Shown piece after piece: positions 16,426-29,600 of a stretch of DNA of 64,000 nucleotides; positions within the stretch are counted from its first letter, which is position 1, and every line of letters begins with the position of its first letter. This stretch comes from Ptychodera flava (lineage: Eukaryota; Hemichordata; Enteropneusta; Ptychoderidae). The stretch covers positions 38,388,747 to 38,452,746 of the forward strand of contig NC_091941.1 of assembly GCF_041260155.1 (NCBI RefSeq). Direction: 5' to 3'. The position numbers and the translations under genes were made by a program. Below the pieces are notes generated by a model. It was not told where the DNA came from and did not search any database. It worked only from the letters and a program-made list of their open reading frames with translations.

Positions 16426-17830
16426 CACATTATACAAAAGTACTTCAATACAGACTTTTAAAGTAATTATATCTCTTAGTTAAGTTTCATGCATCTCGCA
16501 ATCTTCAGACTGATTTTTCCTTAGGTCCTCACTGTTATTAAAACCGATGGGACATACCATTATACTATAATCTAAGGTGTTGTTGAAATTCGATAAATAC
16601 TATTAGTTTTGATGGCGAGACTTTTAAACCAACTCAGAGCGTTTGTTTAACAGCGTATAGATTTATCAGCGTTGATTGTGTGCAGCGTTTCTGACAGACA
16701 AAGATGACATTGCTTGCTTATGTTAGAGCAACTCGATACTCCAGCAATAATTGATGTATCATGGTCAATTTGGCCTGTGGTCTGCTAAAACTTATTATGC
16801 TTGCTTGTGATGTCTTATTCGCCTGTCACCGTGAGTCTAACAACAAGTATTTCTTGAGACCATAGCAGAGGATTGTTTTGGGTTACTCACAACTCAGGCC
16901 TTACTGGAAGTAAATGTTCAATGTATGTACTGTTCCTCTTGAAGTCAGTTCGTCGTCCCGCTTCGATAGATAGAAAGTTTATCCAACATACTCTGTCAGA
17001 ATCGACTAGTACAAATCAGTCCAGCAACTTAACACGCACCTTATGTTCTATGTCTCTGCTGCAGAATACTGCAAATTATTGATTCTATATTCGAAGCATA
17101 AATTCCCAAATACTCTACACCAGACGAGATGGTCCCTGTTATTTAGATTGCTTTGTTTGTGATACTCTAATTTTAAACAATCAACTTTGCTCTTGACCTA
17201 GGAAGGTGGTTGCAGAAGTTGTATGTGATTTTACACTTCCATATTGAAGAAAGTCATTGTCGCGCAATTAATAGACAACTAAAAGGGTTTTAATTCAACT
17301 TGATATTTGCATGACTTTTTGTTTAATGTTGTAATACTTTATATCAGAAGCATTTTATTTTTCGAATCCCCTCATTGAGTCCAATAATATTTTCAAGTCC
17401 TCTGAACTTAACACAATTTTAAGTCCCCTGACAAAGGCGTTTATATTTGTGAACGCGGTTTTATACGCTCCAGCGGCTTACGATGAGGGCGCGCCAAACC
17501 AAATTACGTACGTGGTGTGCATTATTGACGTCATAAATTCGAATTTGTTTCTTTGCGGTTGTTCTAATCCTTTACTTCCACAGGTAAACAACAAGGTTTT
17601 ACCTTCATCGGCAGTTCCTCGTTTCTCAACGGATTTTTCCAATCATGATAGTGACATTTTGGTTGGCTATTACTCACCTGTTCCCTTCCTTACAGGTGCA
17701 CGGGTACGTTGAACAGTTTCACTTTCTATTAAGTCTCATTCAAAGTTGCTTCTTACACTTCGATTATCATGGTAACCCGGTGGTATCGATATTACTCTCA
17801 ATTGTCTATCAAAACGTTTTACTTTTCTAG
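16421..17830. other. Presumed intron or intergenic DNA
   Basis: Upstream of the coiled-coil terminal exon. Earlier exons of that gene should lie here or further left, but none could be placed with confidence. Confidence 0.3.
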
Positions 17831-18116
17831 GCCTGTGCCGTACCAGATAAAAAGTATCCATGAAGAAATTATGGATATGAAGAAAACGAAAAGTGATGAA
17901 GAAGTTATAGAGACTTTAAAGAAGAAGAGCAGAGAAGAATTGTCAGCTCTTGTGCTGAAACAAGAAGACACCATCAACTGCTTGCAACGAAGACTTGATT
18001 ATGAAAATCGAATGGTTATAAAGTTAACAGCCATGCTAGGTTATTATACGTCACCAAAGAAGCGCAGAAGCTCAATTCTAGCAAATGCATGGAGAATGTG
18101 GGAGTACTGTCCATGA
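17831..18116 (+). CDS. Terminal exon of an unidentified coiled-coil protein
   Basis: A last exon begins after the acceptor TTTTCTAG and ends at TGA 18114-18116. It gives about 95 residues in one frame: a charged helical region (EEIMDMKKTKSDEEVIETL, then KKKSREELSALVLKQEDTI) with heptad-like spacing, then [20 protein letters not shown] and a tail ending WRMWEYCP. This is probably a coiled-coil C-terminus. Part of the exon and its 3' flank were copied to 22145-24450, which confirms that the segment is a distinct unit. The family is not recognised and the upstream exons are missing. Confidence 0.5.
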
Positions 18117-18482
18117 TTTTTCCGGACGAAAACTCAGAAAAGCAGAAAGCAACTTTTGCTTAATAGACAATTTGAATGGCTTACATTATTTAAAGATGTC
18201 AGCCTTATGATTCATAAACGGTCTTGTAAACTGATATTATTACGGCATTATATCTTTGAAAATATGCTTTTGACAATATGTCCACCGACATTGTTCGTGA
18301 ATTTCGAAATTTATTCTCGCCCGATTTCTTTGTTTGTTGGTTTCTAGACCTACTCTAATTATTAAAGTTGTGAAAAGAATTAGAGGGTTTGCGTTTTCCG
18401 TTGACTTCTCATAATGACCCAACCTAGAAAAACAACAAAAGTCAGATGCATTTAGATACATTCAGATACATGTAGATATGTA

Positions 18483-18524
18483 CTCTGTGTGTGTGTGCTT
18501 GTGTGTGTATGTGTGTGTGTGTGT
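18483..18524. repeat. (GT)n microsatellite
   Basis: Imperfect GT run of about 42 nt. Confidence 0.8.
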
Positions 18525-18582
18525 AAATGTCAATTGCCAAAAATTTAAAGTTACTGTACCTAGACACAAATATGTAAATTAC

Positions 18583-18690
18583 CGGGGGGGGGGGATGCCC
18601 CAGCAATGGCAATAAGGGAGGGGCCACGACATGTTATCATCTTCTCAGAGGGTCATCAGTTTTGAGTAGGTGGGGTCTATTTTATTTTGA
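18583..18690 (+). mobile_element. Fragment of the G-run transposon family
   Basis: An 11-nt G tract followed by AGGGTCATCAGTTTTGAGT and GTGGGGTCTATTTTATTTT. It resembles the inner right end of the element at 20092-21102 (GGGGTCAT and GGGGTCTATATTTTTTT). Confidence 0.4.
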
Positions 18691-19530
18691 CGGAGGCACA
18701 AGAAGAATATGCCTGTCCATTCTCTTTCAAAATAACTGAACGCTTGCTAGGTTTAGAATATTGAAGAATAAATTTATGGTAGGCGACAAAAGTGATGTCA
18801 TATCTACAAACATTAGGATCACCAAACCAAAAAAAATACACGGTACATACATATATTACTCTTGTAGTCACACAACTGTAGTAGTTATCCGTACGGAAGA
18901 TTTAGAACTCAACAGCTTCGAACTTTTCCTCTCAAATAATTCTGTGAAATACAAAACCTTGGTATCCATGCCAACAATATACGGAAATTTGTATTATATC
19001 ATTAAATATGCAAATCTTGTGTCTAGACAAATCTAAAATAAACTGGCACAGCATTACATTGAGTTTCTGAGAAACACTGTCTTGGTTTCAATCATACATA
19101 GTCCATGCTTCAACCCACAGGAACAGACGACCATTCATTATCTCATTTGTAAATTCATTTATGACGTGCATGGCTACATGGCCATTACAATGTCTCCTTT
19201 TGTAATTGCTGGTATCATCTCAGTGATAAGTTCCCAGACTTTTGAACGACTTCTGCTAACAAAGTATAAACCGTGAGAGGGGCCTATACATAGAGCACCA
19301 GAGCAGACAGAACTCCGTGACTGTATGGACACAAACCAACCACCGCATTCGTCGGAACAAACCCACGTACTAAGCCCCACTTTTAGAGGGCTTTAAAAAT
19401 GATGTACTGTGTCTCAGGTTTTAGATAACAGAGGGTGCAAATCATAAACTCTCGTTTACAACCCCAGATAGGAGCAGATAGAGCTGGTTTTGCCTTGTAC
19501 AAACAGAATTTCTGACTGCATCAAGTGGGC

Positions 19531-19775
19531 TTAAAGGGAGAGTGTCGTCGGAACTGCGCATGTGCGACTTTCTTGTTCACAAACAGTGTGTTTCACGCAT
19601 GATATCTAGATGCATCACGTCAACATAGCCGCAACATTTAAAATTACCATATTCATTGTTAACAAATATGTTTTAACTTTCATCAATTGCCAATGTACCC
19701 TAGATACAGTGTTTACATCGGTCGTAGGAATCCCTGGCAACCTTTGAGCAGAGTTTCGACGACACGCTCCCTTTA
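19531..19775 (+). mobile_element. MITE, family 'GTCGTCGGAACT', copy 2 (best copy)
   Basis: Begins TTAAAGGGAGAGTGTCGTCG and ends with its imperfect complement (GTTTCGACGACACGCTCCCTTTA). The inverted ends are about 24 bp around a 245-bp body with no coding capacity. TTAA or a variant occurs at the ends of all three copies, so a TTAA target is possible. Confidence 0.75.
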
Positions 19776-20270
19776 GCCACGAGTGTAAGTCACTCCCCTC
19801 GCTAGGATTCAAAGACGAAGCAATTACTCTGATGAAGGACGAGCGTCTGACGAAGCTTTTTACAACCATACAATGGATAAAACGCAGGAATCAAAAGTCG
19901 GCTTAGGTGAGAAATTGGTCGTGTGAAGGAGAAACCTGAAAATGTTGAGACCGAGGGGAAGAAGCTGGTCACTGACAAATCTAATCAGCGGAATGAGAGA
20001 AAGATGGCCGACAAGAAATGTAAAGATTCTCCGGACAGTGAAAGAAATACCTAAATTGCCAAGATATAAGAGAAATGTGCATGTAAGGTACCGTTCAGTT
20101 TTTACGGCCGGGGGGGGGGGGCGGCAAAATCCAGGGGGGGGGGTCATCGTAATTTTGGAATCCGCAAAGGGGGGGTCATTGCTTTTTCACTGGTAGGAAA
20201 GGGGGGTCACCACATTTTCAAAAACATAATACCAACAATAAAGTTCACTTTATGCCATGGCCATAATCAA

Positions 20271-20760
20271 CCCTCTTTACCGGCGGGCCGCCTTCGGCGG
20301 CCCACTACAATAAATATACATTATGTATTACCCATGACCCTCTTAACGGGCAGACGCCTTTGGCGGCCCACTCCAATTAGGTTTACTTCATGCAATGGCC
20401 ATGATCGACCCTCTTTACCGGCGGGCCGCCTGCGGCGGCCCACTACAATAAATTGACTTTATGTAATACCCCACGGCAATCTTACCATAAAATTCCCAAT
20501 TGAAGCCGTGGCTTGTATTAGAAACATTTTTGAGGTACCCCTGGGATCACGCACTGAACAATGGTAATGGCCGCGCGCCTTCAGCGGCCCTGTTCAGTAA
20601 AGTCTACTTTATGCAATAGCCATGATCGACCCTCTTTACCGGTGTGCCACCTTTGGTGACCCACTAGAATAAAGTTGACTTTACGTAATGGTCCATGACC
20701 CTCTTAACCGGAGGGCTGCCTTTGGCGAACCACTCCAATAAAGTTTACTTTATACAATGT
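20271..20760. repeat. Tandem GC-hairpin repeats inside the G-run element
   Basis: Repeated block 'CCCTCTTTACCGGCGGGCC GCC-tt/tg-CGGCGGCCC ACTACAATAAA'. The core GGGCCGCC-TTC/TGC-GGCGGCCC can fold into a strong stem. Copies start near 20271, 20338, 20410, 20570, 20630 and 20697, some decayed. Most are followed by AATAAA or AATAAAG. Confidence 0.75.
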
Positions 20761-20835
20761 CCATGGACATGAGTTGTCTATGGAAATGAAGTTAAAAATT
20801 GCCTTGCAGTCGTCCCAATTAACAGACGTTTCAAT

Positions 20836-20919
20836 GGATGTGGCTGAGAAGTTTGTGCACTGGCATCTCTGCTACACGAATAAAGTACGCCGCGTACCGG
20901 AGTTCAAATCCAAACCATG
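20836..20919 (+). other. tRNA-like Pol III promoter core (possible SINE head)
   Basis: TGGCTGAGAAG resembles a tRNA A box and GTTCAAATCC (20902-20911) matches a B box, about 55 nt apart as in Leu/Ser tRNAs. Acceptor-stem pairing is absent, so this is not a working tRNA gene. It may be the head of a tRNA-derived SINE caught within the G-run element. Confidence 0.35.
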
Positions 20920-21712
20920 CGGGTAAATTTGACATATGGGTTTTGGTTATTTTCGGGGGGGGGGGGGGGTCATCAATTTTTTCGTCTGACAAAGGGGGGT
21001 CATCATTTTTTCACAAAAAATGCAGGGGGGGGTCTATATTTTTTTGAACACCGGCGACAAGATTTTGCCGGCCCCCCCCCCCCCGGCCGTAAAAACTGAA
21101 CGCTCCCTAAGGGGACAGTGTGCTCGGAGGAAAGAAACTCGAGTCGCCAAAAAGTCCAAACCCGAGAAACAGCGAGCACGTACAGAGGTGATAATGGTCA
21201 AGCAGGCGGACGCGACGATGATCTAATCGAGTGAACACCGGGTGCGATGAGAAGGTTGCTGAAAGTAGAAAACGCACTGCAAAGAAAGAGAACCATCATA
21301 AACGTATATACCCATGACGAGTGTTTGGCTAAACTCAGAACCATGGCAAAGATTGAGTAGGAAAAGATAATACCGAGTACATGCGCAGAGTCTCATCATC
21401 TGACCTAGATACCTAAATTTGCAACTGTTTTGTTGACACTTTGCCACTCAGTCTGGCAAACTTGGCTTTCTGTTATCTTTGATCAATATGCGTTGTGATA
21501 AATGATTGCTTATTATGTTTGAAAAGATAAAACATAAACCAAGTGAGAAAGGGTGCATTATGGACGAAGGAAAAGATTAAATCATTTCTGCATCAGAAAA
21601 TGAAAATGAAAAGCAAAAAAGGAGGTAAAAATCGGATAAAAATCATTGAAATAAAACCAAAATACACAAGAACCCTATTGTGTTCTTGGTTAGAGATGTA
21701 GAGATGTAGTTC

Positions 21713-21713
21713 A

Positions 21714-21787
<74 letters not shown>

Positions 21788-21790
21788 CTG

Positions 21791-21888
<98 letters not shown>

Positions 21889-21902
21889 ACACACACACAC
21901 AC
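21713..21902. repeat. (CT)n-(TA)n-(CA)n compound microsatellite
   Basis: Three adjoining dinucleotide runs of about 70, 60 and 55 nt. Confidence 0.95.
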
Positions 21903-21979
21903 AGGCCTGCTGTTACTTCTTCACAAGCATATAGCTTTAATATGCACAACTTTTGTTTTTGAGAAAATTTAGGTTTTTC
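21903..21979 (+). repeat. Left arm of a 2.7-kb inverted-repeat structure
   Basis: About 77 bp starting AGGCCTGCTGTTACTTCTTC. Its reverse complement recurs at 24551-24623 with roughly 85-90% identity. Both arms lie just outside TA-rich microsatellites that bracket the copied coiled-coil exon. Confidence 0.8.
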
Positions 21980-22141
<162 letters not shown>

Positions 22142-22144
22142 ACG

Positions 22145-24450
22145 AGAAGACACCTGCTTGCAACGAAGACTTGATTATGAAGATCGAATGGTTATAAAGT
22201 TAACAGCCATGCTAGGTTATTATACGTCACCAAAGGAGCGCAGAATCCTAACAAATGCATGGAGACTGTGGGAGTACTGTCCATGATTTTTCCGGACGAA
22301 AACTCAGAAAAGCAGAAAGCAACTATTTTTTTAATGTAGATTTTATTACCGAATTAAAAGGCCAAACACAGCCTTCCTTTACAATATTATTTCATTACAT
22401 ATGATTTTAAATCTACATTAACATAGAAAACAAAAACAGAGGGGAGACAACAGCGAGGCACAATAACTAACGTCAACAAAAGTTGGAGGTAATCGGTGGA
22501 AAATGAAAGAATTAAAGAAGCATTAATACACTTAGTGAACTTCAATCTGTCAGAAAATGTTTCCATTTTAGTTCAAATGATTCTATACTGTGAAATCTTG
22601 TAGCGATAATTTTTTCAGATAACATTGTCTTTTTAAATGTGGTATTTTGCTATCAACACTATATGATTTAAAACTATGTTGTTTCCTTTTAGTATAAAGC
22701 CCAAGATGATATGTTTGCATGAACAATATTTCACTTCGATATTTTTATCTTTCAAATACTTTTGGAAATCAAGCTAGAAAGTATTTACCTCTCCCAGAAC
22801 ATATTCTCCAAGGTTTCCTCTACTCCGCAGTGTTGACATGATGAATCCATTTTTACACGGAGTTGTTTTGGGAAAACGTTTGTTGCCAAAATTCTGTGAA
22901 GTATTTTAAGCTGGAATGATCTTAGCTTCTCTTCTACTATCGTTTTATAAATTAAATTCCAACAGGGTTTCATATCAATGTTGTGTGCATAATCTCGATT
23001 TGAAAAATATATATGTGATCTCGGGGGTAGGCAACTTGATCTCTGAAAAAAAATATAAAATTGTCGCGTCGTCTGTTTTCCTTGAAGCATATGTTGTACA
23101 TGTCTATGTGAGTTTTCCTCTATTGTCTTTACGTTTCCTTCGCTTTTCAATACATTTTTCCACTTCGAAGGTATTGCAGATAGAATTCTATAGTACAATA
23201 AAAAATCTTGCCGAAAATCATATTTTTCTTGGAAGTTTTGCCAAGAAAGTAGTTCTCCTTTTTCGTTAAAGAAATCACCTACATATTTCACGTGTTTTTG
23301 GAGCAACTTTTCATTATACAAGGATTTTCTATTACTCAATATATTTCGATTGTTCCAAATTATTTCTGACGCAACTTCTTCGGGAGTTTCTGGACTTGAA
23401 TGGAATTTATTGAAATATTGTAGCATATTACAGTAAAAGTTTTTTTTGTTTACATCATAATTACATTTTAAAAGAAATTCTAATCCTCCAGCTTTTTTGA
23501 AATAAAAGGCCGGTATGAGGGTGCATGAGGATTTACTTTGTAGTAATTGCTGTAGGTGTGACAACTTGAGGGCTTTGTTCATTAAGGTTGCATCTATCAT
23601 TTTCTGGCCTCCCATATCAAGTTCTCCAATTAATGTACTATTTCGAATGCGATGTCTCTTTTTGTTCCATAAAAAGTTAATAAGGATTGCACTCAGTTCT
23701 TGGACCACACACTTAGGGACTGAAATGGATTTCATAATATGAATAAACTTGGAAATACCAAAACATTTTGTTAAGGTGACTCGCCCTCTTATGGTCAAAT
23801 TTCTTGATTTCCATACATCAAGTTTATCCTTAAGGTTTCGTAAATTATTCCAAAAATTTAATTTATCACATTCACTTTTATTTCTTCCTATATAAATTCC
23901 TAAAAATTTAATTAGAGTTTTGGTTTCTTTGAGGGGAGGTGGTAGGTCACCTGAGAATTTCCAGAGTCGTTTGGAAGAGCCAAGAAATAGCAGTTCTGTT
24001 TTATTCAAATTTATTTCTAAGCCGGAAATTTGTGTGAACGCATTTATTAAACTTATACTGTTCTGGATGGATCGTAGATTTCCTAGCAGAAGAGTAGTAT
24101 CATCGGCGAAACCAGAAATCTTTTTCTCATAGTTGTTTGGAAGAGATAAACCTGTCATGCCAGTTGACTTTCTAACACCTATAGCAGAAAGCAACTTAGT
24201 CTTTTGCTTAATAGACAATTTGAATGGCTTACATTATTTAAAGATGTCAGCCTTATGATTCATAAACGGTCTTGTAAACTGATATCATGACGGCATTATA
24301 TCTTAAAACGTCGTAACACTGCCTTTTGACAATATGTTCACCGACATTGTTCGTGAATTTCGAAGTTTATTCTCGCCCGATTTCTTTGTTTGTCGGTGAC
24401 CTACTTTAATTATTATAGTTGTTAAACCATGAAAAGCATTAGAGGGTTTT
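22145..24450 (+). pseudogene. Duplicated coiled-coil terminal exon and flank, split by a LINE
   Basis: A copy of 17965-18388, in two parts: 22145-22324 and 24197-24450. The copied exon keeps the frame through [20 protein letters not shown] to the same stop (WRLWEYCP, TGA 22284-22286). Compared with the source it lacks two 6-nt blocks, both in frame, and has about four amino-acid changes against one silent change. Divergence is low, so the copy is young. The similarity starts inside the source exon without an acceptor, so it is probably a gene fragment rather than a working exon, though use as an alternative last exon cannot be excluded. Confidence 0.65.
22325..24182 (-). mobile_element. 5'-truncated LINE of the L1/Tx1 type
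   Basis: Inserted on the minus strand. It starts just before the reverse-transcriptase catalytic box (FADDTTLLL) and continues through the usual downstream blocks (SGLEINLNKTELLFLG, KFLGIYIG, VWKSRNLTIRGRVTLTK, ILINFLWNKKRHRI, GELDMGGQKMIDA) to a Cys/His motif (CQHCGVEETLE). The frame is open from 24182 to a stop at 22785, then comes a 3' UTR with AATAAA and a short A tail. A 14-bp target duplication, AGCAGAAAGCAACT, lies at 22311-22324 and 24183-24196. The intact target duplication and open frame indicate a recent, dead-on-arrival insertion. Confidence 0.9.
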
Positions 24451-24456
24451 CATAAT

Positions 24457-24457
<1 letters not shown>

Positions 24458-24550
<93 letters not shown>
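24458..24550. repeat. (TA)n microsatellite
   Basis: About 90 nt of TA with one interruption, beside the right inverted-repeat arm. Confidence 0.95.
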
Positions 24551-24552
<2 letters not shown>

Positions 24553-24623
24553 AAAACCTAAATTGTCTCAAAAACAAAAGTTGTGCATAAGCTATGAGCT
24601 TGTGAAGAAGTAACAGTAGGCCT
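24551..24623 (-). repeat. Right arm of the 2.7-kb inverted-repeat structure
   Basis: GGAAAACCTAAATTGTCTC through GTAGGCCTGCC is the reverse complement of 21903-21979 with scattered changes and a small gap. Together the arms enclose microsatellite, copied exon, LINE, copied flank and microsatellite. Confidence 0.8.
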
Positions 24624-26604
24624 GCCACCACAGCGTATCAAAACTTATCACCTTTGGTGGCGCCCTACCAATCACTTTCTTGCCAGCCACCATCGATGCA
24701 TGGATGGTATCCCACAAGTAGAGGCTAGTAACAGAGTAAAATGTGGTTCAGAAAAGCGGTTTGATATTTGACAAAAGTGAAACTGATCAAAGTGTAGGTA
24801 CGGTGAGGAAATATCTGATCTATCATAAAATGTATAAAACTCAAATCAAGGTACATAAACACCAATGTGACACAAACCTTTGTTTCTGCTTTTACAAATT
24901 TTCAGGAATTGTTGGACCTACTGAAACACCTATATGAATAGCCGTGCCTCTAGGCAAATTTCCATGAAAGCTCAATTTTGACCAATTAAGATTCTTGTTA
25001 TTGGTTTATTACATGCCTCGATGTGAGTGCAAATCAGTGCATTGATTTGAATAGGAACATCCGGTAAATGTAAAATATCCATGCTTACACTGCCATTTTG
25101 ACTTTCGTTAAAATCTGTTTGATGCTGGTCAATATGGTAAAACTGTTTGAGAATGCCCTGCATGTAACTAAATGTCATAAAGCTTTCACTGTGAAGAGGC
25201 AAGTCATTAAATACGGAATGTTTGGGAGGGGAGGAGTGCCATACCAAGATTGCACTTGTCCAACAAATACCAACTTTGCTACAGCTCAACACCAAACACA
25301 CACCTATGCAGTATAACAATGGCATTTACCTTAACCTTGTATGAGGCACTAGCACTTATACAACTTTACCAGCTTTCGATAGAGATAGATGATGTTACAC
25401 AAAATCAGAAGATTCTTTACAAAAGCATTCCCAGGTATAACACACACAGAGCAAGAACTGAATGCTTACAAAGTCTACATATGCTGTTGCGATATTTTGA
25501 CTTATAGGGTTTTATTGAATAATCATCAATTTATGACGGCTTTATTTTACACAGAGAAAGTTTATAACAAAGAGAAAAAATACAGTAAATGAATGATAAT
25601 TTGATTGAAGCAGTAACTGCAGCAGAGACACTGGACTATCTATTCAACATGAGCATTACTCTAAAATGAAGATGATCAGACGAATGACAGAGGATGGTTG
25701 ACAGATTTGAAGACTGGCTGCATCAAATACAGACCTGCCATGTATTTCATTGAAATGGTATCTTTGCACTTGATTGATGATATCATAGGTGCAAGTATCG
25801 TGTTTTGGCAAGAGTAAACTATGCTTGGCCGTCAAGTATGATTGCACACAGATATGGTTTTGGGTGAGAGATATGTACATTGATTTATTTAGAGGAAATT
25901 GACATTGTGGTTGCAGAAATTCAAAACAACATTGTCAGTACTGTAGCATAGACAGAATGGTTTGCAATAATGTAGTAGACCATTGACTTATTTACCATCA
26001 AACCAATCAGACGTTGTGTTTCAAATAAAAATAACACAACTCATGATCTCCAATCAATAATGGATACTCATCAGACAATAAAAACATATGTTACATAAAT
26101 TATGATTGGTAAATTTGTAGAGTGATTACTTGGGGTATCCACCGTACATGAAGTAGTTCATTGGTGCAATCACAGTGACAGCTTGAAAAAAGGAACTTAC
26201 ACATTCTGTTTGGTCAATCACCAACAATGAAATCTGCCTTTTTACTGGCAGAATGTATGTCTTCTCAGAACAACTAGTAGCAAATGTCGACAACGACACC
26301 TAGCTGTTGTCAGGTTTTTCACATAAACTTGAAAATGTAAAGTCAGAAGTTTAAAAGTTGAAATTGGCTTAAATTAAGTTACTATTCTTAAAAAATAAAG
26401 TGGATATTTAATGTCATACACGTCTCTTGTCACATTGGCAATATGATATAATTCTGATTTGAATTGAATTCACATAAAGGTGTATGTTTGTTTGTAGCAC
26501 TAGTGATGTTGAAAACTCTATGTGAAATGTAGGGTCCACAAGCAGGGCTATTCTGCACATACAGGTTGAAGCAGCACTGCATGCAGCAGTAGTTGGCAGG
26601 ATAT
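24624..26604. other. Intergenic DNA and SYVN1 3' UTR
   Basis: Directly downstream of the SYVN1 stop on the minus strand. A possible polyA signal is ATTAAA on the minus strand at 26407-26412, about 195 nt after the stop. No other gene was recognised. Confidence 0.4.
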
Positions 26605-29600
26605 TCACTTTTGTGCAGTCTGTTCACTTGATGTGTTGTCGTCTTTGTCTAATGCTGCTAAATTCTGTTCACTTTCCAGTCTCTGAATGCGACGTTTCCG
26701 TATCTCTTGGCTGTCCAGTTCTGAGGGTACATCATCCTGGTAAGGTGGGATATCTTGTTCTACTGGTGCCGTAAATCCAACAGCACCTTCAAGTTCATCA
26801 ATGGAATCTACCAGGCAACAAACACAGGATAGGTTGATTAATATCCAGTGCTGGCCTGGATTTATGGTATGTTGTTGCAATGTTTGTGGCTCTGTGAGTA
26901 TACATGTCAATCATGTCAGTTTGACAGTCCCTGGTCAAGTAAGTTTTGATAGCATACATATACTTTCAGGGATGAGTCATGAAGTATTGTATGGAAAATA
27001 TTCTTCTCACATTCCTGGCCGCTGGGAGTGCGGGATCGACAGTGTGGGAAAAATTGATCCCACACTCTCAGAAACCGTCCCACACTCTGCAGTAAATATT
27101 ACACAAGCTCTGATTGGATGAGAAACAGTCTGTTTTGTTCCTCGCGAAAATGTTATCCAATGGCACGACGAGTAACACATGGACTAGAACTACAAAGCAA
27201 GCAGGTCAAAGTACAATGGCAGACGCCAGAGTTGTCACGATTTTTGATAATATTGTACGAGTCCAATATGAATTTAACGCATTTTGTGGTCATGTGAGAA
27301 AAAGAATCTCACACACCAAGGACCTGGGATCAGATTTCTCACACTCGTTGGGGATATTTTGTCTCACACTCGCCTGCGGCTCGTGCGAGACAAAATATCT
27401 CCAACTCGTGAGAGAAATCTGATCCCAGGTCCTTGGGGGTGTGAGATTCTATTAATCTCTCTCAGACCATACCTAACACTCTAACACCTTATGGTAGGCA
27501 TGCTCTCATAACATATATGTACACAGTGTGTTAAAGGGGTAAATCATTAATTTTAGGTAAGCATGTGCCATCCAGCAAATATCAAATGTACTAATCTGAT
27601 CAAACAAAGTCTTCAAACTACAATCCCAAAGGTTTAGACATAATACTTTGAGGTCAATGGGACTATCATAGTATGTTAATTGTCTGTAATACACAAACAT
27701 ATCACTATGATTGGACATGTACATGTTATAATGTATAACTGACTCTATGTAATTCCTCTACATGTTACTATATTAGAAACAGCTCTAGGAACACACTTTT
27801 TCCATATTGGCACCTATTCCAACTCAATACAATGTACTTGGTGGATAATGAAATAAATGAATGAAAAACATTGAATGGAGAGAATAATATTCTACACAGA
27901 GACATCCAAGACACAGAAGTAAGACTGAAATATTGTTGGTAGTTTAATTTAATAATATCTCATCAAATCTAGTATAACCAACAACAAATTGGAATTATTG
28001 TAAGATGATTTGGATTTTTCTTAGACTTTGAATGGCTGAGCATAGTTCATTGGGTATGATACCAACTTTTCAGAATATTGAAACTGTATCACTTTCAAGA
28101 GACTTTATCCTCCACTCATTGGCCTAATGCCATTGAGTAATCAAGGTGAATCAAAATAAATATCTGTGGCTTACCATTGATATCGTCAGATTTAGTGGAA
28201 GTACTTGTAGTAGTAGTTGAGATTCTTGGACTGGGTAGTTTGAAATCTGTTGTTGTGCTGTCAGGGGGTGCAGTTTCCTTGGTTGTGCTGCTTGGTGTTG
28301 GTTTTCCTTGTGGATTTGGTGGTCCTGTGGTTGTTCCTTGTTGAGTTGGTGATTCAGTAGGAGCCCCTTGTTGCATAGCAGTGGGGCTGAAACAAGAGCA
28401 ATATAACATGTACATATGTAAATGATTTATATAGTGATTCATCAGTGATTTCATTTCTGTACATTTGACAATCTAATTTCTGAACATGCTAAATAAAAGG
28501 TTTGGCAAAGGTACAATTTTGTACTGCCCATTTGAACAATGACCCTTTGTGCCTGTACCCTATCACTTCCCCATCTGCTGAGTCAGAAAAAAGCGATATT
28601 GAACCAAAACCTGTAAATATTTTCACCTGATTGGCATAGTGTGCTATTGTAGGTTTGGTCAGTAAAAATCATGTTTACAGTATATCTGTTTCCAGGGCCT
28701 TCAAATATTCAAGTCTTTGTTAAAATGTAACATACAGGACCTGTTATGCTTCATTGGATTTAAGCAACTTTACCTAAAGGTGACATATGAACTATGCATG
28801 ATAAGGGTTAATTAATGCATTGCAAGGAAAGTTTATCACGGTCAGGGATGTAGAAAATTTTGATTACAGGTGGCAAAAATAAAAGTACAGGCAGTTACAA
28901 ATAGTATGTGTGAACATAAAGTTTCTGCAAAATGTCCTGCTTTTTTACTAAAACTAAAGTTGCACAGGGCAAATTTAAGCTGACAGCTGGTTGTTTTTTG
29001 CCGGCTGCTGGCTATTTTCTACATCCGTGATCATGTATCAGGAATTCTAACCCTCTGACTACAATGAAGCCACTAGTGACTTTTTCTGATTGTGATTCTA
29101 CTTGTCTATTTCATTAATGGCAGCGAGCTGACCTGGAAGTCACCCAATGAAACTTGGCCATGACAGTGCAGTCACTTACCCAAGTGTTGCCATGAGTGAG
29201 TAATACTGTTGAATTTGAACCATGGCAGCATCAAGCAGTGTGTGGATACTGCGTAAACATTGTATCCTAGCCTCCACATGGTTTCTCTCAAGCCCTTCCA
29301 TTGCGCGCAACTCTTCATCGTTCAGACCAGCAAAATTTGGTGGTGGTGTGGGTGGCGGTACTGTAAAAAGGTAGTCATATCATAGTTAGATTTACAAGTG
29401 ATCGACTGTACCTTTGTATCAATGCATTTTTTATGCTATGTGTAGTTTACATTACAGGCAAATTAACTGTTAGAATTACTAGTGTATTCAGTTATTTCAG
29501 ATGTACATTCACCTTGAAACTGACATGCTCCAGAACTTTTGAAAACGCAATTGCTACTCCTTTTTTCCGTCATTGTGAAATTAAAAAAAATTTGTGATTA

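Larger units (their letters stand above)
20092..21102. mobile_element. Non-autonomous DNA transposon with G-run inverted ends
   Basis: The left end CGTTCAGTTTTTACGGCCG plus a G run is mirrored at the right end (C run, then CGGCCGTAAAAACTGAACG at 21084-21102), giving inverted ends of about 35-45 bp that continue into CGGCAAAATC. Both subterminal regions repeat short blocks of G-run plus GTCAT or GTCTAT. The interior has at least five copies of a GC hairpin block (see 20271-20760). No transposase frame is present, so it must be moved in trans, if at all. Confidence 0.75.
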
